The position numbers were made by a program, and so were the translations under genes. From JASLCR01 sp964619585 (GTDB lineage: Bacteria; Patescibacteriota; Saccharimonadia; Saccharimonadales; Saccharimonadaceae): a stretch of DNA of 64,000 nucleotides. The notes beneath the pieces are model-generated. The model saw only the letters and a program-made list of their open reading frames with translations, did no database searches and was not told where the DNA came from. The stretch covers positions 186,001 to 250,000 of the forward strand of contig CAZUCO010000001.1 of NCBI GenBank assembly GCA_964619585.1, read 5' to 3'. The first letter of the stretch is position 1. The number at the start of each line of letters is the position of its first letter. This document shows positions 17,528 to 26,433 of the stretch, piece by piece.

Positions 17528-20448
17528 AGCTAAAGTTTGATCCTAACCAACAGTTCCAAGCAGATGCTATAAACGCAGTTGTTGATCTTTTTGATGGGCA
17601 GCCACAAGATGCCGGAAACTTCCTGACCAAACTCCAGCAGCGTGATGTCGCTGAGGGTATAAAGCTCCTCAAGCTGGATGAAGTAGGCGCTGTCGGAAAC
17701 AACCTTGTCCTCGACAAGGAGACTGTTCTACAGAACCTCAAAACCGTTCAGAACCGCAACGGCCTACAGGTCAATGAAAAACTCGATGGTGATGCACTTA
17801 ACTTTAGTATCGAGATGGAGACCGGTACAGGTAAAACCTATGTCTATCTCCGATCCATCTTCGAGCTAGCCAAGAAGTACAATTTCACCAAGTTCATCAT
17901 CCTTGTGCCGAGTGTTGCTATTAAAGAGGGTGTAGACACGAGTATCCGACTTATGAGAGATCACTTCACCGAGCTATATTCTATTCCGTTTGATTCTATG
18001 GTCTATAGCGGTAAATACTCCGAAGAAGTCCAAGCATTTGCCACAAGTACAAACGTGCAGATCATGACTATGACTATCGACTCCGTGAAGGGTGACAAGA
18101 ACAACCGTATCATTCACCAGACTCGAGATAAGCTCAATGGACTCAAGCCGATTGAATATCTTGCCGCGACCCAACCTGTCGTTATTATGGATGAGCCGCA
18201 AAACATGGAGTCAGAACTATCTCAGAGTGCAGTTGGTGAGCTAAACCCACTCTGTACACTTCGCTACAGTGCTACGCACAAGAACGAACATAATGTCGTG
18301 TATCGACTCGACCCCGTTGACGCGCACGAACAAGGCCTCGTAAAGCAGATTGTTGTTGCCGATGTAGTGCAACAAGGTACGGACGCAAAACCTTACATCA
18401 AATTGCTTGAAGTAAAGCGTGATCCGTGGCGTGCCAAACTAGAGCTTGTGTGTCGTACCTCACAAGGCTTTGCTCGTAAACAGATCAACGTACAGCAGCA
18501 TCAAGACCTCGCAGTTGTGACTGTCAATGATGCCTACTCTAACAACTGGCGTGTTAGTGAGATTAACCTTGAGCCTGCCAGTATCGAGCTGACTAATCAC
18601 GGTATTCTCATGCAAGGTGAATCTATTGGCGACAACAACGACTCTATCTATAAAGAGATGATCCGCGAGACAATCAAGGAACACCTCAAAAAAGAGTTCA
18701 TGATGCGCGAGCAAGGTATCAAGGTACTAAGCTTATTCTTCATCGACAAGGTTGCTAACTATCTTGAATATGATGAAAACGGCGGCGAGATAGAGGGTCA
18801 ATTTGCTACATGGTTTGATGAGCTATTCATCGAAGAGCGCAACAAGTCAGAGGCTTATCGCAATCTATTACCACAAGAGCCACGAGATCTTCGTCGTGCC
18901 TACTTCTCAATCATGAAAAAGGGTGGCAAGTCCAAAATGGTTGATAGCAGCGAACGAGGTAACTCGAACGATAACGATGCGTATGACCTCATTATGCGCG
19001 ATAAGGAGCGTCTGCTTAGTCAAGATGAGCCAGTACGCTTTATCTTTAGCCACTCTGCCTTGCGCGAGGGCTGGGACAACCCTAATGTCTTCCAGATATG
19101 TGTACTCCGAGAAATGGGTGAAACACTAGAGCGCCGTCAGACTATCGGTCGTGGTCTGCGTCTGCCTGTCGATAAGAATGGCGAACGCGTGAAAGAAGCG
19201 ACCGTTGCACAACTTACAGTGATTGCAAACGAGTCATACCGCGAGTTTGCAGATAGTCTGCAAAAGGAATACAAGTCTGCTGGTGTCAGTATCGGCTTTG
19301 TACGCCGTGAAGAGTTCAGCAAGATATTGTCGATTGACGCGCTCAATGAAGAGAAACTCGGCTACAATAATTCACTCAGCATCTGGGATCACCTCAAGAA
19401 GTCAGGCTTTATTGATGAGAGCGGCCGTGTATTGCCGACATTCAATCCAAGTAACCTCAACTTTTCTCTGAATCTGCCAGAAGAGTTTAAGAATTATGAG
19501 GGCGAGATCACTACTATTGTTAGTAACTGTAAGGTGGAACGCTTCATCAAACAAGCGCGTAACCGTATTACACGAACACTCAACAAACAGCTCATCAATG
19601 ACCCCGTGTTTGAAGAGTTCTGGCACCGAATATCCCGCCGTACGACCTATCACGTACAGGTTGACCGTCAAGAGATTATAGAAGCCTCTGTACGTGCCAT
19701 AAAGAAAGAAATGTACATCGAGCCACTCCGTATTCAAGTTACGCGTTCTGGCGTTCGTGTGTTGCGTGGTGGTACAAAAGGCGAAGAACTGGGTGTCCGT
19801 TCGGCAGAGCTAACTGGCTCATACGACCTGCCCGACATCATTAAAGAGCTACAAGAAGCAACAAGCCTTACTCGAAAGACTTTAGTAGATATCCTCATAC
19901 AGAGTGATCGTTTGCAGGAGTTCATCCATAACCCTAATGACTTCATCCAGATGATAAAGAGAAACATATTAAACGTGCTGGCTGCTTCAGTTGTCGAGGG
20001 CATTCAGTACGAAGAGATATCTGGTAGCGTTTACGAACTCCGTGAATTGCAAAAGGATGGTCTTGAAGAAAAAGCACGCTTTATCGACCAGATGTATGAA
20101 GTCAAAAACCGACAGAAGTCAGTGTTTGATTATGTCGTCTACGATTCTGATCCTGAGTTGAAGTTTGCCGAACTGCTCGATAGCCGTGAAGACATTAAAA
20201 TGTTCGTGAAACTACCCGATAGGTTCAAGATCCCTACTCCAGTAGGTGACTACAATCCAGACTGGGCTATAGTGAAGCACGAAGACGGACAAGAAAGAAT
20301 CTATATGATCCGTGAGACTAAAAGCACTCAACAAGAGAGCCTACTCCGACTATCCGAGTCTGCTAAGATCCATTGCGGTGAAAAGCATTTTGCTGCAATT
20401 GGAATTGATAACTACGCTAAGTCGAGTCCCGATCACTGGAATATATAA
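17524..20448 (+). CDS. Type III-like restriction subunit (Res): DEAD/DEAH helicase with nuclease domain
   Basis: A 974-aa protein. Walker A METGTGKT ends at residue 105; motif II is DEPQ (about 223); motif VI region is RRQTIGRGLRLP. A C-terminal PD-(D/E)xK nuclease is visible as NPDWAIV (about residue 912) and IRETKST (about residue 930). This is the Res architecture: ATP-driven translocation or switching followed by cleavage when unmethylated sites meet. The length is typical. It partners the Mod gene just upstream. Confidence 0.92.
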   Translation: MKLKFDPNQQFQADAINAVVDLFDGQPQDAGNFLTKLQQRDVAEGIKLLKLDEVGAVGNNLVLDKETVLQNLKTVQNRNGLQVNEKLDGDALNFSIEMETGTGKTYVYLRSIFELAKKYNFTKFIILVPSVAIKEGVDTSIRLMRDHFTELYSIPFDSMVYSGKYSEEVQAFATSTNVQIMTMTIDSVKGDKNNRIIHQTRDKLNGLKPIEYLAATQPVVIMDEPQNMESELSQSAVGELNPLCTLRYSATHKNEHNVVYRLDPVDAHEQGLVKQIVVADVVQQGTDAKPYIKLLEVKRDPWRAKLELVCRTSQGFARKQINVQQHQDLAVVTVNDAYSNNWRVSEINLEPASIELTNHGILMQGESIGDNNDSIYKEMIRETIKEHLKKEFMMREQGIKVLSLFFIDKVANYLEYDENGGEIEGQFATWFDELFIEERNKSEAYRNLLPQEPRDLRRAYFSIMKKGGKSKMVDSSERGNSNDNDAYDLIMRDKERLLSQDEPVRFIFSHSALREGWDNPNVFQICVLREMGETLERRQTIGRGLRLPVDKNGERVKEATVAQLTVIANESYREFADSLQKEYKSAGVSIGFVRREEFSKILSIDALNEEKLGYNNSLSIWDHLKKSGFIDESGRVLPTFNPSNLNFSLNLPEEFKNYEGEITTIVSNCKVERFIKQARNRITRTLNKQLINDPVFEEFWHRISRRTTYHVQVDRQEIIEASVRAIKKEMYIEPLRIQVTRSGVRVLRGGTKGEELGVRSAELTGSYDLPDIIKELQEATSLTRKTLVDILIQSDRLQEFIHNPNDFIQMIKRNILNVLAASVVEGIQYEEISGSVYELRELQKDGLEEKARFIDQMYEVKNRQKSVFDYVVYDSDPELKFAELLDSREDIKMFVKLPDRFKIPTPVGDYNPDWAIVKHEDGQERIYMIRETKSTQQESLLRLSESAKIHCGEKHFAAIGIDNYAKSSPDHWNI

Positions 20449-20451
20449 GCC

Positions 20452-21282
20452 ATGAATAAGCCACGATTACTCCAAACATTTCTAGTAGACGGAACTATCG
20501 AGGGAATCCGCATCATAGACTGCGAGACTACCATTAACGCAATTGTTATACCGCGCATTAAGCTAGGCGATGCTAAAAGTCTCGAAGAGACTACGCGGCC
20601 AGCAATCTACTTCCTAATCAACGCCGATGGCGATCAGGCATACATAGGTGAAGCCGAAAACTTTTACAAGCGTGTCAAGAATCACGATCAGAATAAAGAT
20701 TGGTGGGATGTTGCAATTGCCATTGTGTCTGCAACCAACGAGTTGAGCAAGGGAGATGTGAAGTACCTTGAGTCACTGGCAGTTGAGAGAGCACAGAATG
20801 GAAGTATTAAAGTGCAAAATCTTGTATCACCCGTTCGTAACACTATCAGCAAGTTCTCCGTGCACAAACTTGCAAACATTCTGGATGATGCAGAGCTAAT
20901 CCTAAAATCATTGAACTATGACATTCTATCGACACCCGACACCCAAAAAGACGATGATGTGTGGCATCTGAATCATAAGGGTGTCTCTGCTCGCGGTGAG
21001 TACCGAGGAAGCCAGTTTGTTGTACTTGCCGGATCGACAATACATACAGAAGCAACAGAACGATGGGTGCGGGACTTTCCGCGCATACATGCACTTCGCC
21101 AAGAGATTCTTGCCGACAAGGCTAATATTATTGGCGACACCGCGACTATCAAGGAAAACCTTGCATTTAAGAGCGTCAGTATGGCCGCTGGGATTGTTAC
21201 TGGTGGTCACGTCAATGGCTGGAAAGTGTGGAAGAACTCTCATGGTAAAACTATGGATGAAGTCATCCGCAAGGGTGAATAA
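20452..21282 (+). CDS. GIY-YIG nuclease with C-terminal DUF4357
   Basis: A 276-aa protein. Residues about 50-80 hold a divergent GIY-YIG core (IYFLINADGDQAYIGEAENF, then YKRVKNHD with the catalytic-type Arg). The last 60 residues, AAGIVTGGHVNGWKVWK and onward, match DUF4357, often fused to GIY-YIG in restriction contexts. The gene starts three bases after the Res stop and overlaps the next start by one base. It is probably a second nuclease of the same system. Confidence 0.85.
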   Translation: MNKPRLLQTFLVDGTIEGIRIIDCETTINAIVIPRIKLGDAKSLEETTRPAIYFLINADGDQAYIGEAENFYKRVKNHDQNKDWWDVAIAIVSATNELSKGDVKYLESLAVERAQNGSIKVQNLVSPVRNTISKFSVHKLANILDDAELILKSLNYDILSTPDTQKDDDVWHLNHKGVSARGEYRGSQFVVLAGSTIHTEATERWVRDFPRIHALRQEILADKANIIGDTATIKENLAFKSVSMAAGIVTGGHVNGWKVWKNSHGKTMDEVIRKGE

Positions 21283-22754
21283 TGTATCTTTCTAAATCCG
21301 ACTTTCTCAAGTATCGCACCTGCCCAAGCTACTTTTGGCTCTGGAAACACAAGCCCGAAGAAGTGCCGGACGAATCAAGTGAAGAAGTCCGAGACAACAA
21401 GTTCGAGCAAGGCAACCAAGTTGAAGCTATCGCACGCAAGTTGTTCCCTACGGGCAAGCTAGTCGAGGGCTATAACACCACGGCGAAAGCAAACACGGAG
21501 CATCTCGTCGCCGCTGGCGCAAATATATTATTTCAGGCAACCGTTATCACGGATGAGGGCTTGTTGGCGATGGCCGATGTTCTCGAAAGAAATGGGGATG
21601 GATGGAATCTCTACGAAGTAAAATCATCCGGATCAGTAAAGAAAGACAAACATATTCCTGACATGGCATTTCAGAAGACTGCTTTTGAAAAGGCAGGTTA
21701 TACCATCAATGAAACTCGCATCATACACCTCAATAAGGAGTTTGTGCGCACAGGTGACAATATAGACCCGAGTAAGTACTTTACGACAGAGAATGTGGAT
21801 GAGGCCGTTAATGCTATTCTGCCAGAAGTTCACGATCAAATAGTACTCGCTCTCGACAAAATACACGACGCAGATGAACCAACGGCCTGTCCGTGTCGGT
21901 TATTATCGAGAGGTAAACATTGCCCAGCATTTAACAGGTTTAACCCCGATGTCCCCGAATACTCAGTCTACGATATCTCTCGCATGCAAGGAAAGAAGCT
22001 CGCAAGCCTAGTAGATGACGAGATCTTCCGCACTACAGACATACCAAACGATTTTCCACTGACCGCTAATCAAGCTATGCAAGTTGCAGTCGATAAGGAT
22101 GGACAACCTCGTATTGATACCAACAAGGTTCGTGCGGAGCTGTCTGAGCTTGAATATCCCTTGTATTTCATTGACTACGAAAGTGTGAACCCAGCAATTC
22201 CGATGCTTGACGGAACGCATCCACATCAACAGGTAGTATTCCAGTACTCACTCCACATTATTGATAGCCCTGATTCTGAACCACGTCACACTGAGCACCT
22301 CTGCCGTGAAAGTTCGACCAAGTCTCTGCTAGCACTCGTAGAACAGATGCGTGAAGATATCGGAGACAGGGGTAGCGTTATAGTCTGGAATAAAGTATTT
22401 GAACGAGATCGCAACAAAGAGCTCGGTGAGTTATTTCCTGAATACGCTGAGTTCTATGCAAGTTTGAACGACAGAATATACGATCTAAAAGATATTTTCA
22501 GCAAAAACTACTACGTCGATTCGGGGTTCAAGGGCAGCAACTCGATTAAAGATGTCTTACCAGTCCTAGCACCACAGTTGTCCTACAAAGAATTGGCGAT
22601 TGGCAAGGGCGACCTTGCCTCAGTACGATGGTACGAAATTGCCACAGGTGAAGACAACAGTGGCGCAGATCAGGTATTCGCTGACCTGTTGGAGTATTGT
22701 AAACTTGATACATTAGCTATGGTTGAGATATTCAACGTGTTGAGGAAGTTATGA
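21282..22754 (+). CDS. Cas4-like PD-(D/E)xK nuclease fused to DUF2779
   Basis: A 490-aa protein. The N-terminal RecB/Cas4-like half has MADVLERNGD and YEVKSS (about residue 112), the nuclease core. Cys14 (CPSYF) plus the cluster CPCRLLSRGKHC (about 202-213) give four cysteines placed to hold a [4Fe-4S] cluster. The C-terminal DUF2779 domain begins at YFIDYES (about 295), with VWNKVFERDRN and CKLDT, a pattern like DEDD 3'-5' exonucleases. No CRISPR array or other cas gene is nearby, so an end-processing role in the operon's system is more likely. Confidence 0.85.
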   Translation: MYLSKSDFLKYRTCPSYFWLWKHKPEEVPDESSEEVRDNKFEQGNQVEAIARKLFPTGKLVEGYNTTAKANTEHLVAAGANILFQATVITDEGLLAMADVLERNGDGWNLYEVKSSGSVKKDKHIPDMAFQKTAFEKAGYTINETRIIHLNKEFVRTGDNIDPSKYFTTENVDEAVNAILPEVHDQIVLALDKIHDADEPTACPCRLLSRGKHCPAFNRFNPDVPEYSVYDISRMQGKKLASLVDDEIFRTTDIPNDFPLTANQAMQVAVDKDGQPRIDTNKVRAELSELEYPLYFIDYESVNPAIPMLDGTHPHQQVVFQYSLHIIDSPDSEPRHTEHLCRESSTKSLLALVEQMREDIGDRGSVIVWNKVFERDRNKELGELFPEYAEFYASLNDRIYDLKDIFSKNYYVDSGFKGSNSIKDVLPVLAPQLSYKELAIGKGDLASVRWYEIATGEDNSGADQVFADLLEYCKLDTLAMVEIFNVLRKL

Positions 22755-23131
22755 GTGAAGATATGAACGAGCCTAATTGGCAAAGAGTCGTGCTGGAGAC
22801 ACCTTTTGCTGGCGATATAGAAGCAAACCTCGCATACGCACGTAAATGCATGGCTGATTGTTTAAGCCGAGGTGAAGCGCCTTTTGCTAGTCATCTGCTC
22901 TACACCCAAGAGGGTGTGCTCGATGACACAATCGCCGAAGAAAGGGAGCGCGGCATTAAAGCCGGTTTTGTGTGGGGAGAAGTTGCAAGCAAAGCTGTAG
23001 TCTATACGGATCGAGGCATTAGCGGTGGTATGCAGATGGGCATCGATAAGGCAGAAAGCAGCGGCATACCAGTAGAATATAGAAGTCTAGTTGAAGGATC
23101 TGGTCTAATCTCCCAAACTGAGAGCATATAA
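22751..23131 (+). CDS. DUF7768/DUF4406-like protein (deoxyribosyltransferase-like fold)
   Basis: A 126-aa protein. The pattern ETPFAGDIEANLAYARKCM, then GEAPFASHLLYTQ and VVYTDRGISGGM, matches a small family common in phages and mobile elements and related to nucleoside 2-deoxyribosyltransferases. A nucleotide-binding or nucleotide-modifying role is inferred from the fold. The start overlaps the preceding stop (ATGA), so it is translated with the operon. Confidence 0.75.
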   Translation: MSEDMNEPNWQRVVLETPFAGDIEANLAYARKCMADCLSRGEAPFASHLLYTQEGVLDDTIAEERERGIKAGFVWGEVASKAVVYTDRGISGGMQMGIDKAESSGIPVEYRSLVEGSGLISQTESI

Positions 23132-23134
23132 AAT

Positions 23135-23446
23135 ATGAATGAAAGACTTCAATCAGAAAAAATCGTTGTATCAGCACCCCTATCCTTTGCAGGATCTGCT
23201 CAGCGTATTTGGAAGATAACAAAGTCTGATAACGCGCCACTCAAGTGGATCTTACTTGTTCCAGTAGCGTTGATACTGATTATGTTTGCATGGATGTTTG
23301 TATGCTTCTGGTACGTCATCATGTATGTTGTCTTCGGAATCTTCTTTATCCCGTTCCGACTCTGGCGACGTGGCGCACGCAAGAATAAAAGAAACGAGAT
23401 TAGACACCGTGAACTGCTTAATGCTGTACGCAAGCAGAGAGAATAA
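23135..23446 (+). CDS. Small membrane protein
   Basis: A 103-aa protein with a long hydrophobic stretch (residues about 37-68, one long or two short helices with Trp and Tyr) and a very basic C-terminus rich in Arg and Lys. It begins three bases after the preceding stop. No family is recognised. In defence operons such proteins are sometimes membrane effectors; that is only a suggestion here. Confidence 0.6.
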   Translation: MNERLQSEKIVVSAPLSFAGSAQRIWKITKSDNAPLKWILLVPVALILIMFAWMFVCFWYVIMYVVFGIFFIPFRLWRRGARKNKRNEIRHRELLNAVRKQRE

Positions 23447-23468
23447 ATGAAGTGGAGATTTTCGGACA

Positions 23469-24662
23469 GTGAGTAGCGACACCCATCTCAAAGACCGTGA
23501 ATTTTATGAAACAACCTATGACCGGCACACCGTAGAAGATGCGCGAGATGGCATGGTTCATTATGAGAAGTTCTACGCTGAGTTTAAAAGTATTTTAGAT
23601 AAGGATGATACGGTTGATAGTCCGGGGAGCGCTATTTTACTTAATGCGTTCTATATGCAGACTGTAGGTCTCGAGCTACTCCATCGTTATGAAAACCGCG
23701 AGCAGTATATTAACGAGTGGATGCAGAAGGACGAGGCTAAAGATACTCAAATTGCCGATGCTAGATTAACAGAAGAACCCTACTGCCAGCACTGCAGTAA
23801 AAAGGGGTTAAGAATCATAGATAAAGACTTGATGCGTCATCATAAAGACGCGAAGTATGCCGATCCAGAAGAAGTGCTATTTACGCCTCGATGTCCACAT
23901 TGTAATAAGAATAGTGCATTCTGGCAGGACGGCACCGCATGGTTCATAGATCCCGAGCGCTGTCCTAAGTGCCAAAGTGAGGTAACAAGTAAAACTGTTA
24001 AAACAAAGACAGCTATTACTTTTATCTACACTTGCCCAGTGTGCAGTCATAAATACAAAGATAGAATAGATTTTAGCCATAAAAAAGAAAGACCAGATCC
24101 CGATTTTGAAAAGGACCGCGTCCACTTCTGCTTACTGGATGACGAATTTCGCAAGCATCTCTTTGCAACTAAGAAGGGTTTCGAAGACATGGCCGAACTA
24201 AGTAAAAAGTTTAAAGAAAAAGAGGAAAATAAACATATTTATGATGCTATTAAAGAAGTTAAGGAGCCGAAGATTGCGGAGCTTTCGAGTCTGCTCAAGA
24301 TATCGCTTGAGAAAGCTGGCTTCATCGAATTCAGCTTAGATAAACCCGAAATGGGCAAAGATGTGACAATTGTTTTCAACTGTCTAGATAATAAGAGTGA
24401 GCGTACAGAAAGAGATAGTGAGAAGACACTTAAAAAAGCGATCGAGAAAGCGCTCATAGACACTAACTGGCGATTAATGAGTAATGGAATTCATTATAGA
24501 CTCGGCTATTTAAGCGGAAGGCTACGTGCCTATGAGCGAGAGGAAGATTTAAAGAAACTTATTGAATCAAGCGCAAAACTAAAGAAACGACAACCCAAGC
24601 AGGTAGAAGAAAGTCCTACGGGATATATCGAGGCAGCTGACGGTACGAAGATAATTCTGTAA
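23469..24662 (+). CDS. Multi-zinc-ribbon protein of unknown function
   Basis: A 397-aa protein starting at GTG with GTGGAG eleven bases upstream. Residues about 100-200 contain four CxxC pairs (CQHC, CPHC, CPKC, CPVC), enough for two zinc ribbons. A Lys/Glu-rich helix follows, then a C-terminal domain. There are no enzymatic motifs. It is the last gene of the rightward run, and its A+T-rich Lys codons differ slightly from the genes before it. A nucleic-acid binding role is plausible. Confidence 0.7.
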   Translation: MSSDTHLKDREFYETTYDRHTVEDARDGMVHYEKFYAEFKSILDKDDTVDSPGSAILLNAFYMQTVGLELLHRYENREQYINEWMQKDEAKDTQIADARLTEEPYCQHCSKKGLRIIDKDLMRHHKDAKYADPEEVLFTPRCPHCNKNSAFWQDGTAWFIDPERCPKCQSEVTSKTVKTKTAITFIYTCPVCSHKYKDRIDFSHKKERPDPDFEKDRVHFCLLDDEFRKHLFATKKGFEDMAELSKKFKEKEENKHIYDAIKEVKEPKIAELSSLLKISLEKAGFIEFSLDKPEMGKDVTIVFNCLDNKSERTERDSEKTLKKAIEKALIDTNWRLMSNGIHYRLGYLSGRLRAYEREEDLKKLIESSAKLKKRQPKQVEESPTGYIEAADGTKIIL

Positions 24663-24678
24663 CGTTTATGTGAGAGAT

Positions 24679-25185
24679 CTACCGATTTGCTTTAGTATCA
24701 CTCTTTGCATAGGTACTCAACGTAGTATAGATCGCAAGTCGTTGGTAGAATCCGGGTCGAAAACCGTTCTTTACTAACTCGTAAGCAACAAGTCCGACCA
24801 ATACTACCGCCACGCCGAGAAGATAGAAGTACCAATTTGACCAAAACAAAATAGCAGGAGCGAGAGCTATGGGTAGGATTCGGAAAACAAGTGACCTTTT
24901 GAGGGTGTCATAAGTACTTTTGAATGTTTTGTATGCCGATGAGCGAGCATTAGCGTGGAGCTTGAGATAATCAGAATACTTTTTGATGCTTTTGTTATGA
25001 TCTATGTACCACTTAAAAGAGACCTCATCATCCGCCATATCGTATAGGTCATAAAAGCCCTTTTTTGAGCTAAAAGCGGCAGTATGAAGAATCACGAAAA
25101 GCCAACTTATTGTTTGCCTACCAAAACACCAGTAGCCAAACAATATACCAACTATCAAAGCAACTATACTCATTAAGTCAATCAT
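24679..25185 (-). CDS. Membrane protein of unknown function
   Basis: A 168-aa protein with an N-terminal helix (residues about 5-25) and two further hydrophobic helices at about 108-142 separated by a charged loop. GGAG lies eight bases before the ATG. It is convergent with the zinc-ribbon gene and starts four bases after the phospholipase-D-like gene, so the two form a unit. No family recognised. Confidence 0.65.
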   Translation of the reverse strand: MIDLMSIVALIVGILFGYWCFGRQTISWLFVILHTAAFSSKKGFYDLYDMADDEVSFKWYIDHNKSIKKYSDYLKLHANARSSAYKTFKSTYDTLKRSLVFRILPIALAPAILFWSNWYFYLLGVAVVLVGLVAYELVKNGFRPGFYQRLAIYTTLSTYAKSDTKANR

Positions 25186-25189
25186 ACCA

Positions 25190-25669
25190 CTAACTCCATT
25201 TATCTGCGCCGATGAAGCGCATCATCTGCTCTGTTAGTATTGGTGACTGCATCCGTCTCATAAACTCACAACTGTCATTTTGAGATAGGACATTTAGGCT
25301 ACCCTCCCACAAGATATCATCGTCAATGATCGCCAATTTACGATGGTGGCCTACGGTCATAAGTACTGTGACTCCCATATCCTGCATTACGCCAATCGCG
25401 CGTAACGCTTGTTCGTACAGTAGTTGCCCATGCTCTTCGAGCGGCTTGGTATTCACAACTATACTGACATTCTTTGCACGTAAACGCTTCAAGGTAGGTA
25501 GGAGTGCATTCAGCCGTTTCATTGTGATGAATGGACTCTCTATGACAACGAGCGTTCGTGCTCGTCTTAAATCGCGTGAAAACGCGTCATAGAATCTGTC
25601 TTGATCGTATAGCTGGGAGGTGGTTAGTTCTGGAGCATAACGAGAAGAGTTACGAGAGAGACTAAACAT
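25190..25669 (-). CDS. Phospholipase D-like (single HKD) nuclease
   Basis: A 159-aa protein with one HxK(x4)D motif, HHRKLAIIDDDILWEGSLN (about residues 108-126), followed by the conserved Asn and a Glu. Single-HKD proteins of this size act as dimers and include BfiI-type nucleases, Nuc and DISARM DrmC-like proteins. The N-terminal part carries the usual ESPFIT strand. GAGGA lies about eight bases before the ATG. It faces the ten-gene operon. Confidence 0.8.
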   Translation of the reverse strand: MFSLSRNSSRYAPELTTSQLYDQDRFYDAFSRDLRRARTLVVIESPFITMKRLNALLPTLKRLRAKNVSIVVNTKPLEEHGQLLYEQALRAIGVMQDMGVTVLMTVGHHRKLAIIDDDILWEGSLNVLSQNDSCEFMRRMQSPILTEQMMRFIGADKWS

Positions 25670-25704
25670 TGCGATTATCCTCCTCTGTAGAAAAACATAC
25701 TAGA

Positions 25705-25742
25705 CCACAATAGGTTTGGTAATCGTCCTGGAGCCCCTGCCA
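25705..25742. repeat. 38-nt repeat, copy A
   Basis: First of four ungapped copies (others at 26357, 29181, 29429). It matches the 29429 copy at 35 of 38 positions, with core AATAGGTTTGGTAATC. Read on the minus strand all copies encode a similar peptide, W-Q-x-L-x-D-x-Y-[QR]-T-Y, so they may be remnants of a coding sequence. Confidence 0.75.
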
Positions 25743-25754
25743 CGAGATTATAAG

Positions 25755-25786
25755 AAGTCTACCTCCGTTGAGCGTAGACTTTTTTG
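25755..25786 (+). terminator. Terminator-like hairpin after repeat copy A
   Basis: Perfect 8-bp stem AAGTCTAC/GTAGACTT followed by TTTTT on the plus strand. No rightward gene precedes it, so it belongs either to a short transcript across the repeat or to the repeat unit itself. Confidence 0.6.
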
Positions 25787-25847
25787 CTACGAAAAAGTTT
25801 GGTTGTCCTACTACCCCTAAGATAACCCTGTCTGATAAGCTATATTT

Positions 25848-26195
25848 ATGGCTGAAAATGACCAAAACATGCCCGAACCCGCATTGAAATATATGCGCAC
25901 ACCCGAGGAGTCGCGTGACGTATTTTTGTCTTGGCAACGAGAAGACATGGTGTTTTTTGCTGCTGGCGCGTGTCATATTTTGGCACATATGTTCCTTTCG
26001 CTTCACCCAAACGAGGGTTTTGATCTGATTTATACTAAACCTGTCAATAAACAATCTGGCAACCATATGTACGCGAGCAACGGGACATGGGCGTTCGATT
26101 TCAGCGGGTGGTCGCTCGAAAAAGACCTGCTGGAAGTTAATGAAAGGTTTGCAAAAGATGGATATCCAAACTGGAACTATGGCGCATCGTTATAA
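25848..26195 (+). CDS. Hypothetical protein, 115 aa
   Basis: An acidic soluble protein (MAENDQNMPEP...), with a C-terminal segment rich in Trp, Asn and Gly (ASNGTWAFDFSGW). No family recognised. No Shine-Dalgarno is visible; TATATT almost touches the ATG. A long minus-strand frame overlaps it, but this strand has the more protein-like composition. It lies between repeat copies A and D. Confidence 0.55.
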   Translation: MAENDQNMPEPALKYMRTPEESRDVFLSWQREDMVFFAAGACHILAHMFLSLHPNEGFDLIYTKPVNKQSGNHMYASNGTWAFDFSGWSLEKDLLEVNERFAKDGYPNWNYGASL

Positions 26196-26203
26196 AATAA
26201 GGT

Positions 26204-26332
26204 TTGCCGGAGTATCTGAGGAATTATAATTATCTGCGAGCGCCAGAATATTTCCCAGAGCTTCCATGGAAACGAGCATATGATTATATTCATATACTTC
26301 CCTCGGCTGCACCAGAATTAGGTGTCGCATGA
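26204..26332 (+). pseudogene. Short ORF or gene remnant
   Basis: A frame from TTG at 26204 to TGA at 26332 encodes 42 residues (LPEYLRNYNYLRAPEYFPEL and onward to PSAAPELGVA) with protein-like composition but no RBS. It may be the 3' remnant of a decayed gene following the 115-aa ORF. Confidence 0.35.
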
Positions 26333-26356
26333 TCGTTTCTGGAAATACTATTATGC

Positions 26357-26394
26357 AATAAATAGGTTTGGTATTTGTCCGATAGCTCTTGCCA
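26357..26394. repeat. 38-nt repeat, copy D
   Basis: Matches copy A at 27 of 38 positions without gaps. Its last base is the first base of the 16-bp inverted repeat upstream of clpC. Confidence 0.6.
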
Positions 26395-26433
26395 ATATAA
26401 ATGACATACTGTCAGATGTATGTCATTTATATT
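26394..26433. promoter_or_regulatory. Perfect 16-bp inverted repeat, probable clpC operator
   Basis: Arms AATATAAATGACATAC and GTATGTCATTTATATT are exact complements around an 8-base spacer. The nonamer TGTATGTCA recurs at 26417 and 26435, the latter inside the clpC -35 region; a close inverted copy (AGTATGTCA) is in the left arm. A repressor bound here would block the promoter. It is neither CIRCE nor a full CtsR site. It could also end an upstream transcript. Confidence 0.6.

Noticed and set aside
11437..25669. Complete DISARM system
   Set aside because: An SNF2 protein, a methylase and a PLD protein are present, but no DUF1998 (DrmB) or DrmA-type helicase is visible, and Res plus other nucleases are present instead.
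25705..25786. Known riboswitch or integron attC site at repeat copy A
   Set aside because: No match to riboswitch cores I know; the attC R' and R'' consensus boxes are absent and no integrase is seen.
25662..26066. 134-codon minus-strand frame overlapping the 25848 gene
   Set aside because: It has no RBS and unlikely composition, and overlaps a better plus-strand ORF. Only its C-terminal part over repeat copy A is of interest and is reported as a repeat.
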